A stretch of 64,000 nucleotides of DNA from CAZAQK01 sp046344715 (GTDB taxonomy: Bacteria > Pseudomonadota > Alphaproteobacteria > Rickettsiales > SXRF01). Both the position numbers and the translations under genes were made by a program. Positions 9,251-18,085 of this stretch are shown here, one piece after another. The notes beneath the pieces are model-generated. The model saw nothing but the letters and a program-made list of their open reading frames with translations. It was not told where the DNA came from and searched no databases. The stretch is from NCBI GenBank assembly GCA_046344715.1, contig JBKDKX010000010.1, positions 10,742-74,741 of the forward strand, given 5' to 3'. Within the stretch, counting starts at the first letter, position 1; the number at the start of each line of letters is the position of its first letter.

Positions 9251-9819
9251 AGTATCTGCTTGCAGCAATGTTAGTATTGATAGCAAGCGCGGCACACACC
9301 CAGCAAATCCGTGATATGTCACTCACGCCAGACGAAAGCCTGCGCCAGCCGGATGTTTCCAACTCAGACACACAACCGCTGGGCGGCACATGGTCGAACA
9401 ACTTTGGAATCAACAATGAAGGTGCAGGCCACATACAAAATTTCCAGTCTGGCAACATGGCCTATGAAGGCCAGCAAACACGTTATTTTATGGAAAGCTA
9501 TTGCAACCAGAATAACAACCCCCTCATTCGCTCACAGCAACTTTCAAACATGACTGGTTGTATCGAGGATATAAAAGCAAAAGCCTGCGATGCTTTCCGC
9601 CGCCTTCCGGAAGATGCAAAAACCAGCGTGGATGGTGCAACAGAATGCATTTTCAGCATGGAAGATACGCCCTACACCGAAACCAAAGCCTGCGGACAAT
9701 TTGAGAGAGGCCAGCTGGCACTGGTAAAAAAATATTGGGGTAGCCCTGATGTCGCTTATGCGATATTATTCATACCAGATATGGTATCAAGCCCGCATAT
9801 GTTCTGTAATCGCAGGTGA
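9247..9819 (+). CDS. hypothetical secreted protein
   Basis: This 190-residue protein has a short N-terminal signal peptide (about residues 1-18, ending near AAHT). The mature part is Asn/Gln-rich with scattered cysteines. It is translationally coupled to the NDUFA9-like gene (ATGA overlap) and overlaps the following GST gene region, so the three likely form one operon. No domain recognised. Confidence 0.62.
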   Translation: MKYLLAAMLVLIASAAHTQQIRDMSLTPDESLRQPDVSNSDTQPLGGTWSNNFGINNEGAGHIQNFQSGNMAYEGQQTRYFMESYCNQNNNPLIRSQQLSNMTGCIEDIKAKACDAFRRLPEDAKTSVDGATECIFSMEDTPYTETKACGQFERGQLALVKKYWGSPDVAYAILFIPDMVSSPHMFCNRR

Positions 9820-9821
9820 TA

Positions 9822-10490
9822 ATGAGACAATTGTACCACACACCACTATCCCCGTTCTGCCGCAAAGTGCGGATGCTTCTTAAGGAAAAAAACCTTGAAT
9901 TTGATCTGGTGCAGGAAAACCCGTGGGACAGAAGCCTTGATTTATTCGCGCTGAACCCCGCCGGTGAAGTGCCAGTGCTGATGGAAGAAAACGGCGTGGT
10001 GATTTCCGGCAGTTACGCCATCTGCGAATATCTGGAAGATATTTATCCTGATTCCGCCATGATTGGCAAAACCTCGCTTGAGCGCGCCGAAGTGCGCAGG
10101 CTGATTGACTGGTTTGATCATAAATTTGATTTTGAAGTAACGCAAAATGTGCTGTTTGAAAAAGTGTTCAAACATTATTTCCAGTGTGGCGAGCCAAATT
10201 CTGCGGCCATACGCTGCGGCAAACAGAATATGCTTTATCATCTGGATTATATTGGCTACCTCGCAGGTGAGCGCTACTTCTTGACCGGCGAAAACCTTAC
10301 GCTGGCAGATTTAGCGGCAGCCTCACATTTATCGGCGCTGGATTATCTGGGTGATGTGCCATGGGAGCATAACCCGTCAGCAGCACGCTGGTACGCGCTG
10401 ATGAAATCCCGCCCCTCCATGCGTTGCATATTGGGTGAGCGCGTGCGCGGCGTGCGCCCCCCTGCTTATTACGATAATCCTGATTTTTAG
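9822..10490 (+). CDS. glutathione S-transferase family protein
   Basis: This 222-residue protein has an N-terminal thioredoxin-fold GST domain (LYHTPLSPFCRKVRMLLKE, with Ser/Cys in the active-site turn, cis-Pro motif GEVPVL and the SYAICEYLE element) and an all-helical C-terminal domain. GSTs conjugate or reduce substrates with glutathione in the cytoplasm. A GTG at 9816 is in frame two codons upstream and overlaps the previous stop; the ATG at 9822 is preferred. Confidence 0.88.
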   Translation: MRQLYHTPLSPFCRKVRMLLKEKNLEFDLVQENPWDRSLDLFALNPAGEVPVLMEENGVVISGSYAICEYLEDIYPDSAMIGKTSLERAEVRRLIDWFDHKFDFEVTQNVLFEKVFKHYFQCGEPNSAAIRCGKQNMLYHLDYIGYLAGERYFLTGENLTLADLAAASHLSALDYLGDVPWEHNPSAARWYALMKSRPSMRCILGERVRGVRPPAYYDNPDF

Positions 10491-10502
10491 CGGATATAAG
10501 GT

Positions 10503-10561
10503 TGTCACTCCCGCGAAAGCGGGAGTCTTAAGTAAGATTCCTGCTTCCGCAGGAAAGACTA
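10503..10561. repeat. dispersed palindrome, family A (copy 1)
   Basis: Two nested hairpins: the left arm contains CTCCCGCGAAAGCGGGAG, the right arm contains CCTGCTTCCGCAGG, and the outer bases of the two arms also pair. It lies between the GST and queG genes. Same family as 19374-19434, 21391-21418/21719-21746 and weaker copies at 38226-38252 and 61891-61915. Confidence 0.82.
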
Positions 10562-10589
10562 TAAAATATCAACCTACTAGATTTAGAAA

Positions 10590-11648
10590 ATGATTCCATC
10601 TGCCAATTCCCAATCTGCTATCTGCCAACTGCTATCTGCTAAAGCCAAGGCCCTTGGCTTTGACACTGTAGGCTTCTGCCATCCATCCGCTATTATTGAG
10701 GCTGGACAGGCTTTGCATGAATTCCTTGCCCGTGGGCATCATGGTGAAATGTATTGGCTTTCAGAACATGCCGACCGCAGGAGTAATCCGGAAGTATTAT
10801 GGCCAGAGGCAAAAAGCGTCATTGTGGTGGGGCATAATTATGCACCTGCTGAAAATCCCCTGCCCCGTCTTGAGCAAAAAACCATCGGCAATATTTCCTG
10901 CTACGCACAGAACAAAGATTATCATGATGTGATGAAAAAAAAGCTGCGGCAGCTGGCGCGGGAGATCGCCACCACACATAGCTGTGATGTGAAATTATTC
11001 GTAGATACCGCACCGGTAATGGAAAAACCTTTAGCACAAGCCGCAGGCATTGGCTGGCAGGGGAAACATACCTGCCTTGTTTCCCGTGAGTTTGGCTCAT
11101 GGCTTTTTATCGGCAGTATTTTTACGACGCTGGAATTGCCCGCAGATGCAAAAGAGTCTGACCATTGCGGCACCTGCACCAAATGCCTCGATATTTGCCC
11201 TACACAAGCCTTCACCGCCCCGCGTGAGCTGGATGCGCGCCGCTGCATCTCATACCTCACCATCGAGCATAAAGGCCAGATACCGCTGGAATTCCGCAAA
11301 GCCATCGGCAACCGGATTTATGGATGCGATGATTGCCTTGCCATCTGCCCATGGAATAAATTTGCGCAAACGGCTGCGGAAACGGCCTACCATCCGCGTG
11401 AATCCCTGAAAGCACCGCTGCTTAAAGACCTTGTTAAGCTGGATGATGCGGCATTCCGCCAGATGTTTTCTGGTTCACCCATCAAACGCATTGGCCGCGA
11501 CCGCTTCATCCGCAATGTGCTGGTCGCCATCGGCAATAGCGACGATGCATCGCTTGTGGAGCATACAAAACCATTACTTCAGGATAATTCACCCTTAGTT
11601 GCCGAAATGGCTGCATGGGCACTTGGCGAACTCAGCAAAACCGCATAG
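10590..11648 (+). CDS. queG: epoxyqueuosine reductase QueG
   Basis: This 352-residue enzyme makes the last step of queuosine synthesis, reducing epoxyqueuosine in the wobble position of GUN-decoding tRNAs, using cobalamin and two [4Fe-4S] clusters. Visible are VDTAPVMEK (catalytic Asp region), GWQGKHTCLVS, a first ferredoxin-like motif CGTCTKCLDICPT, a second cluster motif YGCDDCLAICPWN and a C-terminal HEAT-like segment. Length and order are typical. It is followed 31 bases later by grxC. Confidence 0.95.
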   Translation: MIPSANSQSAICQLLSAKAKALGFDTVGFCHPSAIIEAGQALHEFLARGHHGEMYWLSEHADRRSNPEVLWPEAKSVIVVGHNYAPAENPLPRLEQKTIGNISCYAQNKDYHDVMKKKLRQLAREIATTHSCDVKLFVDTAPVMEKPLAQAAGIGWQGKHTCLVSREFGSWLFIGSIFTTLELPADAKESDHCGTCTKCLDICPTQAFTAPRELDARRCISYLTIEHKGQIPLEFRKAIGNRIYGCDDCLAICPWNKFAQTAAETAYHPRESLKAPLLKDLVKLDDAAFRQMFSGSPIKRIGRDRFIRNVLVAIGNSDDASLVEHTKPLLQDNSPLVAEMAAWALGELSKTA

Positions 11649-11679
11649 AATATTTATAAATATTGTATAGGATGGTTAT

Positions 11680-11937
11680 ATGGCCGAAGTTGTTATCTAT
11701 AGCAAAGATTACTGCCCTTACTGCGTGAAAGCAAAAAACCTGCTCAAGCAGAAAGGCCAAATATTCCGTGAAATCGACATCACTCACGATGAAAAATTGC
11801 AGCAGGAAGTAGTAACGCGCTCCGGTGGACGCAGAACCGTGCCGCAGATTTTTGTCGGTGATACGCATGTGGGTGGATTTGATGATCTGGCGGCACTCGA
11901 CAAGGCCGGAAAGCTGGATGCACTACTCAAGATGTAG
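11680..11937 (+). CDS. grxC: glutaredoxin 3
   Basis: This 85-residue thioredoxin-fold protein has the dithiol active site CPYC (residues 11-14), the cis-Pro motif TVPQIF and the glutathione-binding GGFDD. It reduces protein disulfides and mixed disulfides with glutathione in the cytoplasm. ATG is preceded by AGGATGG. Confidence 0.95.
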   Translation: MAEVVIYSKDYCPYCVKAKNLLKQKGQIFREIDITHDEKLQQEVVTRSGGRRTVPQIFVGDTHVGGFDDLAALDKAGKLDALLKM

Positions 11938-12116
11938 TAGTTGACGTTGCAAAAAATCTTCGTTGTATTTTTACAACAACACTAAGTTTTCTAACATTTA
12001 CTTATAGCACCACCACATATAGTTAGTGCAAAAAGATGAATTTTCTGTAAACACTAGGGAAACTTTTAAGAAAAAATTTATCATCCATCGCACGGGTTTC
12101 TAGTAACACACTGGGA

Positions 12117-13496
12117 ATGGGGAATAAAAGGGTGTATTATTGGCAATTCTGGGCTGAGTATTGTAAGAACATGTCCGACATCGCGCTCGGCAGTTCACAT
12201 TCAAAATCAACAGCTAGTGTCTCATCAGTGCCTGAGGCCAGCGAACCGGCACCGCAAACTGTCGCGCAAAAACCCGAAGTAGTAGAGGAACAAACCGTGG
12301 TTCGCGAAGTTGTTCATCAGGTGATTATTGAAGACAATGTCAGTAATGATTATTTTTCCCCCAAAGAAAAATACGAATATCTAAGTGAATACGGCACGCA
12401 GATACTTGCTATGCTGAGCGCACAGAGTGGCTGCACCTACCTATCTAAAAACTTTGAAGCACTTACCGGCAACCTGCCGGAGGATTGCGTAAATCAAGGA
12501 TTTTACAATATCCTGCAAAAGGATTATCACGAACGCTTAAATGACCTGCTTGAGCTGGTCACCCATGAAAATAAATCGCACACGCTGCACTGCAAGCTGA
12601 AACATGGCAATGATGAGTTCCAGTGGTATTCTCTTACGATACACCCTGCGAAACAGAAAGATGCGGGAAATTGCGTGTGCATTCTGGAAAATATCCACGA
12701 AAGCGTGCAAGCGCAATCCACGCTGCAAAAAGCTAAAATGGAGGCAGAACTTGCACTGGGTGCACGCTCTGAGTTCCTCAATAATATGAGCCATGACCTA
12801 CGTACACCGCTGAATGCGGTTATTGGCTTTGCACAGATTATCGAAACGCAGATGTTCGGACAGGTGAACCCACAATATCTGGAATATGCCAAACATATTC
12901 AGGAAAGCGGTTATGACCTGCTAGCGAAGGTAGAAGATTTACTGGAAGTGGCGAACATTGATTCCGGCCGGATCCAGCTTGATAAATCAGATACCAATCT
13001 CAGTGAATTGCTCAAACATGCCATTGCTTCACAGGCGCACCATGCCGCAAATTCTGATATTTTTATTGAATATGCCCCGCCATCCTGCGGCGATATATTG
13101 CTGCATGTGGATCGCACTAAATTTCAACATATCATTGGGCATTTGCTCGCCAACGCTATCAAATTCAGCCATCGCGGCAGCAAGGTAACCATTGAGGCTG
13201 ATATTGATGAACAGAATCATTTTATCTTGCGCGTGTGCGACCATGGCATTGGCATCAACGCGTCCAAACTGGAAGGTATCGTAAACGCCCTGCAGCAAAG
13301 CAACTGCTGGAGCATCGGGAATACTGGAAATGTTGGCCTTGGCCTTGCACTGACCCGTGAGTTTGTGGCACTGCATGGCGGTGAAATTTCCATTCACAGC
13401 GAAGTAGGCGATGGTACTACCGTAGAACTACGCCTGCCGGAAGATTGCCTGAGAATGCCTGTAAACCGCCTACCGTTTTACGCAGTTGCAGGCTAG
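12117..13496 (+). CDS. soluble PAS-containing sensor histidine kinase
   Basis: This 459-residue protein has a low-complexity Glu/Val/Ser-rich N-terminus (to about residue 75), a PAS domain (about 85-200), the H-box FLNNMSHDLRTPLNAVIGFA with the phosphoacceptor His, and an HATPase domain with N-box LLANAIKFSH, G1 DHGIGI and G2 GLGLAL. No membrane helix is seen, so it senses a cytoplasmic signal. No response regulator gene is adjacent, so its partner is elsewhere. The start is uncertain: ATG at 12117 has a poor ribosome binding site, and ATG at 12171 is an alternative. Confidence 0.88.
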   Translation: MGNKRVYYWQFWAEYCKNMSDIALGSSHSKSTASVSSVPEASEPAPQTVAQKPEVVEEQTVVREVVHQVIIEDNVSNDYFSPKEKYEYLSEYGTQILAMLSAQSGCTYLSKNFEALTGNLPEDCVNQGFYNILQKDYHERLNDLLELVTHENKSHTLHCKLKHGNDEFQWYSLTIHPAKQKDAGNCVCILENIHESVQAQSTLQKAKMEAELALGARSEFLNNMSHDLRTPLNAVIGFAQIIETQMFGQVNPQYLEYAKHIQESGYDLLAKVEDLLEVANIDSGRIQLDKSDTNLSELLKHAIASQAHHAANSDIFIEYAPPSCGDILLHVDRTKFQHIIGHLLANAIKFSHRGSKVTIEADIDEQNHFILRVCDHGIGINASKLEGIVNALQQSNCWSIGNTGNVGLGLALTREFVALHGGEISIHSEVGDGTTVELRLPEDCLRMPVNRLPFYAVAG

Positions 13497-13520
13497 GCCA
13501 GCCGCCGCTATGATAGCGGC

Positions 13521-14120
13521 ATGGACAAACAACAAGCTGCTAAAGATATTATAACTGCTGCCCTGCCCCATGTCGTATTCGATGGCTGGAATCAGGCAAC
13601 TTTGCATAAAGCCGCGCAAGACGCAGGCTATAAAAAAACCGATGTTATTCGTGTATTCCCGCAAGGCGCAGTAGATGCCGTAGACGTATTTTTGCATTTG
13701 AGTGATGAGGCAATGGCAGAAGCACTCTCGCACTATCATCTGGAAGGCATGAAAATCCGCGAAAAGATTACACTCGCTGTAAAATTACGTATTGAAGTAC
13801 ATATGCAGCACCGCGAGGCGGTGCGCAGAACCATAGGCTTTCTTGCCCTGCCACATTATTCATGGCTCAGCCTGAAGGCACTGCACCGCACGGTGGATAA
13901 CATCTGGTACGCCATTGGTGACGCTTCCACTGATTTCAATTTTTACACCAAGCGCATGACGCTGGCCGGTGTCTATACCTCCACCCTGCTATGCTGGCTG
14001 GATGATAAATCTCCTGGTCATGAGCAAACCTGGCAATTCTTAGACAGGCGCATTGCCGACGTGATGGTGATTGAAAAACTGAAACAGAAAGTCCGCGGAT
14101 TATTCAGTCGCGTGGCGTAA
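13521..14120 (+). CDS. COQ9 family protein
   Basis: This 199-residue all-helical protein resembles the bacterial COQ9/RpsU-divergently-transcribed family: a TetR-like N-terminal fold (IITAALPHVVFDGWNQATLHKAA) and a C-terminal segment with the conserved W of AIGDASTDFNFYTKR and a lipid-binding helix. COQ9 presents ubiquinone intermediates to hydroxylases. It converges with and overlaps the prepilin gene by 21 bases. Confidence 0.88.
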   Translation: MDKQQAAKDIITAALPHVVFDGWNQATLHKAAQDAGYKKTDVIRVFPQGAVDAVDVFLHLSDEAMAEALSHYHLEGMKIREKITLAVKLRIEVHMQHREAVRRTIGFLALPHYSWLSLKALHRTVDNIWYAIGDASTDFNFYTKRMTLAGVYTSTLLCWLDDKSPGHEQTWQFLDRRIADVMVIEKLKQKVRGLFSRVA

Positions 14121-14906
14121 ACTGCGGCGCGTACCATATACCACAATGTCATCAAACGTATCGGTTGAATCGGCTGTATCGGTAGTATACGGCCCCTGAA
14201 CAAATGAACCATATAACGTGTAAACCGCAGATGCGTTACACCCGCAATTCTGCTGTTCATAGGTATTGCTGGAAGACGCGTTAACACGCGCAGTGCCATA
14301 ACGCGTAAACGCCCCATGCCCGTTTGGCCCATGACTTACAATGGCATATAGTGCATTACTTGTAATAGTGTTTCCATTGCCATCAGCTATTGGAACAGTC
14401 CCAGGATCTGAATCTACCGCAAAAAGATGGAATCCGGTAATATTCATTGCACTGGTAAAATTTTGATCAACAGCATAAGTGAACCGCCTGCCCCAGCCAT
14501 CGAAGGCATATTCATCAGGCAGTTTTAATGTACGCACAGGGACACCACCTACCCAAACATCAGGCCCCATATCGCCATTGTAATTTGGATCCGTTGTTCC
14601 AGCATCACACGGCGTTGTTAAATTCCCACGCCCAAATGCCGTATTTGTCACTGCAAGCGTTATATCCGATGGACAGGGAATCGCGCCAAATGCGCGGCGG
14701 TAATCGAGCAATGCTTTCTGAATAGCCTGCATACGTTGCGTGGTGGTATCGCGCTGAGCTTTTTCTACCGATAAACCAAGATAAGCAACCCCCACACCAA
14801 TAATGGTAGAAATAATAATCAGCACCACGCTGATTTCGAGGAGTGAGAAGCCAAGCCCCGCCGAATGGCGGGGTCTGGTTAGTTTTCTGATGGAACCAAA
14901 CAACAT
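14100..14906 (-). CDS. type IV prepilin/pseudopilin-like protein with repeat-derived leader
   Basis: This 268-residue protein has a class III leader with GFSLLEISVVLIII: cleavage by prepilin peptidase is expected between Gly and Phe, and the Glu at +5 is present. After the hydrophobic helix comes a globular domain with CPSD and cysteine pairs. It would be a pilus or type II secretion minor subunit, but no other pilus genes are nearby. The leader codons immediately before the cleavage site (TRPRHSAGLG) are translated from one arm of a 31-bp inverted repeat (14850-14880). Confidence 0.78.
   Translation of the reverse strand: MLFGSIRKLTRPRHSAGLGFSLLEISVVLIIISTIIGVGVAYLGLSVEKAQRDTTTQRMQAIQKALLDYRRAFGAIPCPSDITLAVTNTAFGRGNLTTPCDAGTTDPNYNGDMGPDVWVGGVPVRTLKLPDEYAFDGWGRRFTYAVDQNFTSAMNITGFHLFAVDSDPGTVPIADGNGNTITSNALYAIVSHGPNGHGAFTRYGTARVNASSSNTYEQQNCGCNASAVYTLYGSFVQGPYTTDTADSTDTFDDIVVYGTRRSLRHATE
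14850..14880. repeat. inverted repeat, family C, left arm (inside prepilin gene)
   Basis: This 31-base sequence contains CCCCGCCGAATGGCGGGG. It is the perfect reverse complement of 14937-14967, and each arm is itself a small hairpin. It lies inside the coding region of the prepilin leader. A related copy is at 41979-42002. Confidence 0.9.
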
Positions 14907-14936
14907 CTTTCAGTCATAGCACATTTTTCCGTAAAG

Positions 14937-14967
14937 AACCAGACCCCGCCATTCGGCGGGGCTTGGC
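14937..14967. repeat. inverted repeat, family C, right arm (upstream of prepilin, 3' of lpd)
   Basis: Perfect 31-base inverse copy of 14850-14880, centred on CCCCGCCATTCGGCGGGG. It lies 6 bases beyond the lpd stop codon and so may also serve as a transcript end for the minus-strand lpd message, although no T-run follows. Confidence 0.9.
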
Positions 14968-14972
14968 ACGAA

Positions 14973-16373
14973 TCACATGTGTAAAACCCGCCCATAGGCA
15001 TCCAGCACCGATTCATGCATCATCTCAGAAAGCGTTGGGTGCGGGAATATGGTGTGCATCAGCTCGCCTTCCGTAAGCTCGCCGGTTTTGGCAATGGCAT
15101 AACCCTGAATCATTTCGGTTACCTCGGCACCAATCATATGCGCGCCAAGCAACTCGCCGGTTTTGGCATCAAAAATAGTTTTGATTAAGCCTTCCGGCTC
15201 GCCCAGTGCAATCGCCTTGCCATTGCCCATAAATTGGAAGCGACCAACTTTTACATCCTTGTGCTTTTCCTTGGCAGCTTTCTCAGTGAGGCCAACGCTC
15301 GCAATCTGTGGGTGGCAATAGGTGCAGCCCGGAATATTTTCTTTTTTCATCGGGTGTAAGCCTTTTACGCCTGCAATTTTTTCAATGCAGATCACACCCT
15401 CATGGCTGGCTTTGTGCGCGAGCCACGGCGCACCGGTGAGGTCGCCAATCGCATACACGCCCGCCTCACCAGTTGCGCACCATTGATCGGTTACCACATG
15501 TGTTTTTTCTACCTTAACCTTAGTGCCTTCAAGGCCAAGATTTTCTACATTGCCAACAATACCCACAGCAAGAATCACCCTATCCACAGTTATCTCGCTG
15601 GATTTTCCGCCTGCCTCAAGTGTAGCCGTCACGCTGTCTTTGCCTTTTTTCAGGGCTTTCACGGTGGTTGCCGTGTGTATCTTCATTCCTTGTTTTTCAA
15701 AGGCCTTGTGCGCCAGCTTTGAAATTTCTTCGTCTTCCACCGGCAGGATTCTATCCATCACTTCTACCACTGTTACTTCCGCGCCCATGGAACGGTAAAA
15801 ACTGGCAAACTCGATGCCAATTGCGCCGCTGCCGACAACCAGCAAAGACTTAGGCATAGCGTCCGGCGTCATCGCTTCTTTATATGTCCATACCAGCTTG
15901 CCGTCCGGCTCCAAGCCCGGCAGTGTACGAGCGCGCGCACCCGTTGCCAGAATGATATGTTTTGCTGAAAGCTCAGAGATTTTCTTGCCGTCTTTTTCCA
16001 CAGCCACTTTGCCCTTGCCAGCGAGTTTGCCATGACCATCGATTACCGTAACCTTATTTTTCTTCATCAGGCCAGAGATACCCTTGGAGAGCTTATCAGC
16101 CACACCACGTGAGCGCGCCACTACTTTAGCAAGGTCAAACTTCACGTCTTTCGCAGAAAGCCCGTAAGCATCAAGATTGTGCATCAGGTGATAGATTTCC
16201 GAGGTGCGCAGCAACGCCTTGGTGGGAATGCAGCCCCAATTCAGGCAGATGCCGCCCATATGCTGCTTTTCCACCACGGCTGTTTTCATGCCAAGCTGTG
16301 CAGCACGGATCGCCGCCACATAACCACCCGGCCCACCGCCGATAATCACCACATCGAAATTCTGTTCAGTCAT
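14973..16373 (-). CDS. lpdA: dihydrolipoamide dehydrogenase (E3)
   Basis: This 466-residue flavoprotein reoxidises the lipoyl groups of 2-oxoacid dehydrogenases. It shows the FAD motif GGGPGGYVAAIRAAQLG, the redox disulfide GGICLNWGCIPTK, the NAD motif VVGSGAIGIEFASFY, the FAD Asp motif VYAIGD and the C-terminal dimer-interface catalytic motif HPTLSE. It closes the minus-strand pyruvate dehydrogenase gene region, after two small NTF2-like genes. Confidence 0.97.
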   Translation of the reverse strand: MTEQNFDVVIIGGGPGGYVAAIRAAQLGMKTAVVEKQHMGGICLNWGCIPTKALLRTSEIYHLMHNLDAYGLSAKDVKFDLAKVVARSRGVADKLSKGISGLMKKNKVTVIDGHGKLAGKGKVAVEKDGKKISELSAKHIILATGARARTLPGLEPDGKLVWTYKEAMTPDAMPKSLLVVGSGAIGIEFASFYRSMGAEVTVVEVMDRILPVEDEEISKLAHKAFEKQGMKIHTATTVKALKKGKDSVTATLEAGGKSSEITVDRVILAVGIVGNVENLGLEGTKVKVEKTHVVTDQWCATGEAGVYAIGDLTGAPWLAHKASHEGVICIEKIAGVKGLHPMKKENIPGCTYCHPQIASVGLTEKAAKEKHKDVKVGRFQFMGNGKAIALGEPEGLIKTIFDAKTGELLGAHMIGAEVTEMIQGYAIAKTGELTEGELMHTIFPHPTLSEMMHESVLDAYGRVLHM

Positions 16374-16404
16374 AAGCCTCTGTTATTTTTATACGAGTGT
16401 ATCA

Positions 16405-16440
16405 AAACAAAAGAGCCTTGCTCACGCAAGGCTCTTTTTA
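16405..16440 (-). terminator. Rho-independent terminator after NTF2-like lipoprotein gene
   Basis: A perfect 11-bp stem (AAGAGCCTTGC / GCAAGGCTCTT, loop TCAC) lies between the stop of the minus-strand gene at 16460 and the lpd start. On the minus strand it is followed by TTGTTTTG; on the plus strand by TTTTTA, so it could work both ways. It implies that lpd has its own promoter or depends on readthrough. Confidence 0.8.
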
Positions 16441-16459
16441 GACTTATGTAGGGAAATAC

Positions 16460-16912
16460 TTATTTCTTTGGCAACAGCGAAGAATGATGCGCCTCAATTT
16501 CCCAGCCATGACTTTCTTCTTCAAATACAAAACTGAAACGTGCCGGCACTTTGACAGTTTTCTTGCCATCAGTATAACTGAAGGTATAAAGGCCATTTGC
16601 TAAGGCAATATCACCATCACGTTCCGTGTGCAACTCATCGATGGTCACTTTGAGGTTCTTCTTTTTGAGTAACTCATTGAAATACGAGCGTCTGCCTTCT
16701 TGAGTAGTGATCGGCTTGTTTTCAAAGGTTGCAAGCAACACTGCGTCATCATCATACTGCTTAAGAACTTCATCCGTATTGCGGGTTGCAATAGCATCAG
16801 CCCACGCATTCAATGCATCTGAAGCAGATTTATCAGTTTTATCGTTATAGTGCGGGGTGCAGGCTGTAAGTACAACAGCACCGATAAACAAAGCAGCGAA
16901 TTTCATGAACAC
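16460..16912 (-). CDS. NTF2-like (SnoaL/DUF4440-type) lipoprotein
   Basis: This 150-residue protein has a lipoprotein signal with the lipobox VLTAC (Cys18). The mature part has the cone-shaped NTF2-like fold signature: ALNAWADAIATRNTDEVL, LLATFENKPITT, and a terminal strand RFSFVFEEESHGWEIEAHHSS. It is a paralogue of the protein at 16988-17449 (same order of motifs). NTF2-like domains bind small ligands or associate with other domains; no catalytic role is evident. It would be anchored in the envelope. Confidence 0.78.
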   Translation of the reverse strand: MFMKFAALFIGAVVLTACTPHYNDKTDKSASDALNAWADAIATRNTDEVLKQYDDDAVLLATFENKPITTQEGRRSYFNELLKKKNLKVTIDELHTERDGDIALANGLYTFSYTDGKKTVKVPARFSFVFEEESHGWEIEAHHSSLLPKK

Positions 16913-16987
16913 TCCATAGGTTGTTACACAGACACGGCATAAGCCACGCCCTAGCTATAATAACCGACTAATAATGTCAACTATTGG

Positions 16988-17449
16988 CTATTTTCCCGGT
17001 ACGCGTGAAGAATGATGGCTGATGATAGCCCATTTGCCGTCTTTAAGCACATATACAAATGAGAAACGTGATGGCACATCCATGGTTTCGCCGTCCTGCA
17101 CCCAGTGGAACGTGTAAAGGCCGGTATTCACCGCCACATTGTCAAAGATGCGCACATCCTGCGTTGTGACATCGATGCTAATTTCTGGCTCATTCACCAC
17201 TTTTTTATAATATTCCGTGAGGCCTTTATGTGAGGTGATAGGTTCAATCGCAAATGCTGAAAGCATGGTTGAGTTTTTGTCGTAAAGCGCCACCACCTTT
17301 TCTACATCACCCGTTTCAATCGCCTCCACCCACGCGTTAAGTGCTGCTTTAACATCGGGGGTACTCGGCGCTTTTTCGGCAGCCACCACCCAGAAAGAGC
17401 AAAGAGCAAAAAACATAAGTAACGGCACTACTCTAATATAATGTTTCAC
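16988..17449 (-). CDS. secreted NTF2-like protein (SnoaL/DUF4440-type)
   Basis: The start is GTG at 17449, chosen because AGGAGG sits four bases upstream; this gives 153 residues beginning with a signal peptide (about 1-24, VVAA before EKAP). The mature domain (ALNAWVEAIETGDVEKVVALY ... SRFSFVYVLKDGKWAIISHHSS) matches the neighbouring lipoprotein, so the two are tandem duplicates, one lipid-anchored and one soluble in the periplasm. Both sit between pdhC and lpd. Confidence 0.78.
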   Translation of the reverse strand: MKHYIRVVPLLMFFALCSFWVVAAEKAPSTPDVKAALNAWVEAIETGDVEKVVALYDKNSTMLSAFAIEPITSHKGLTEYYKKVVNEPEISIDVTTQDVRIFDNVAVNTGLYTFHWVQDGETMDVPSRFSFVYVLKDGKWAIISHHSSRVPGK

Positions 17450-17482
17450 TTTTCCTCCTAAAAATTTAACTATCAAAATTTA

Positions 17483-18085
17483 TTAGTTACTTATCTTAGT
17501 TTGATATTGCTCAAGAATTTCTGCTGCATTTGGAAGCACTTTATCGAATGTAGAATCAGATGCCACCTCGTCTGCCATTTGGTTTATTGAGAAACATAAC
17601 TCTTGAAGGGTAATGTTTTCATTCTTCAACGTTACATCTATCTCATCATTCAATGCCGCAACAGCGCCATCGATAGATTTCTGCTGTACGGCCTGCTCAG
17701 ATATTGAATGAGCAGAAAGTATAGTCTTACTTTTTGTTTCATAGCGATTATTATATTCATTAAATTTTTTGATATAATAACTTATATCAGAATTAACCAT
17801 TTTGCATTTGTTCTGCATCAATTCTGTCGATTTATGGCGATACACTATATACATTTGTGCTGCGATCAGTTCATTTTCAATTTTACTACTTGAAAACGAT
17901 CCTTTCAGATATTCTTCAGCTGCTAATGTGCGCTTTTCAACTGGAAGATCCATAATTTCTTCAACTTTTTTCTCGCCAGAAATATGCTTTATGCGCTGCG
18001 AATACTTACCTGAAGCAACTAAATATACGTACACAGGAATCAATATGATCGCGCCAGCAATCACTAACAGCTTTAAAATTTTCAT
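17483..18085 (-). CDS. membrane-anchored hypothetical protein
   Basis: This 200-residue protein has a single N-terminal membrane helix (about 4-24) followed by a helical, charged soluble domain. Its start overlaps the pdhC stop by 4 bases (ATGA), so it is translationally coupled to the E2 gene. It is AT-richer than pdhC, suggesting a different history. No domain is recognised. Confidence 0.62.
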   Translation of the reverse strand: MKILKLLVIAGAIILIPVYVYLVASGKYSQRIKHISGEKKVEEIMDLPVEKRTLAAEEYLKGSFSSSKIENELIAAQMYIVYRHKSTELMQNKCKMVNSDISYYIKKFNEYNNRYETKSKTILSAHSISEQAVQQKSIDGAVAALNDEIDVTLKNENITLQELCFSINQMADEVASDSTFDKVLPNAAEILEQYQTKISN

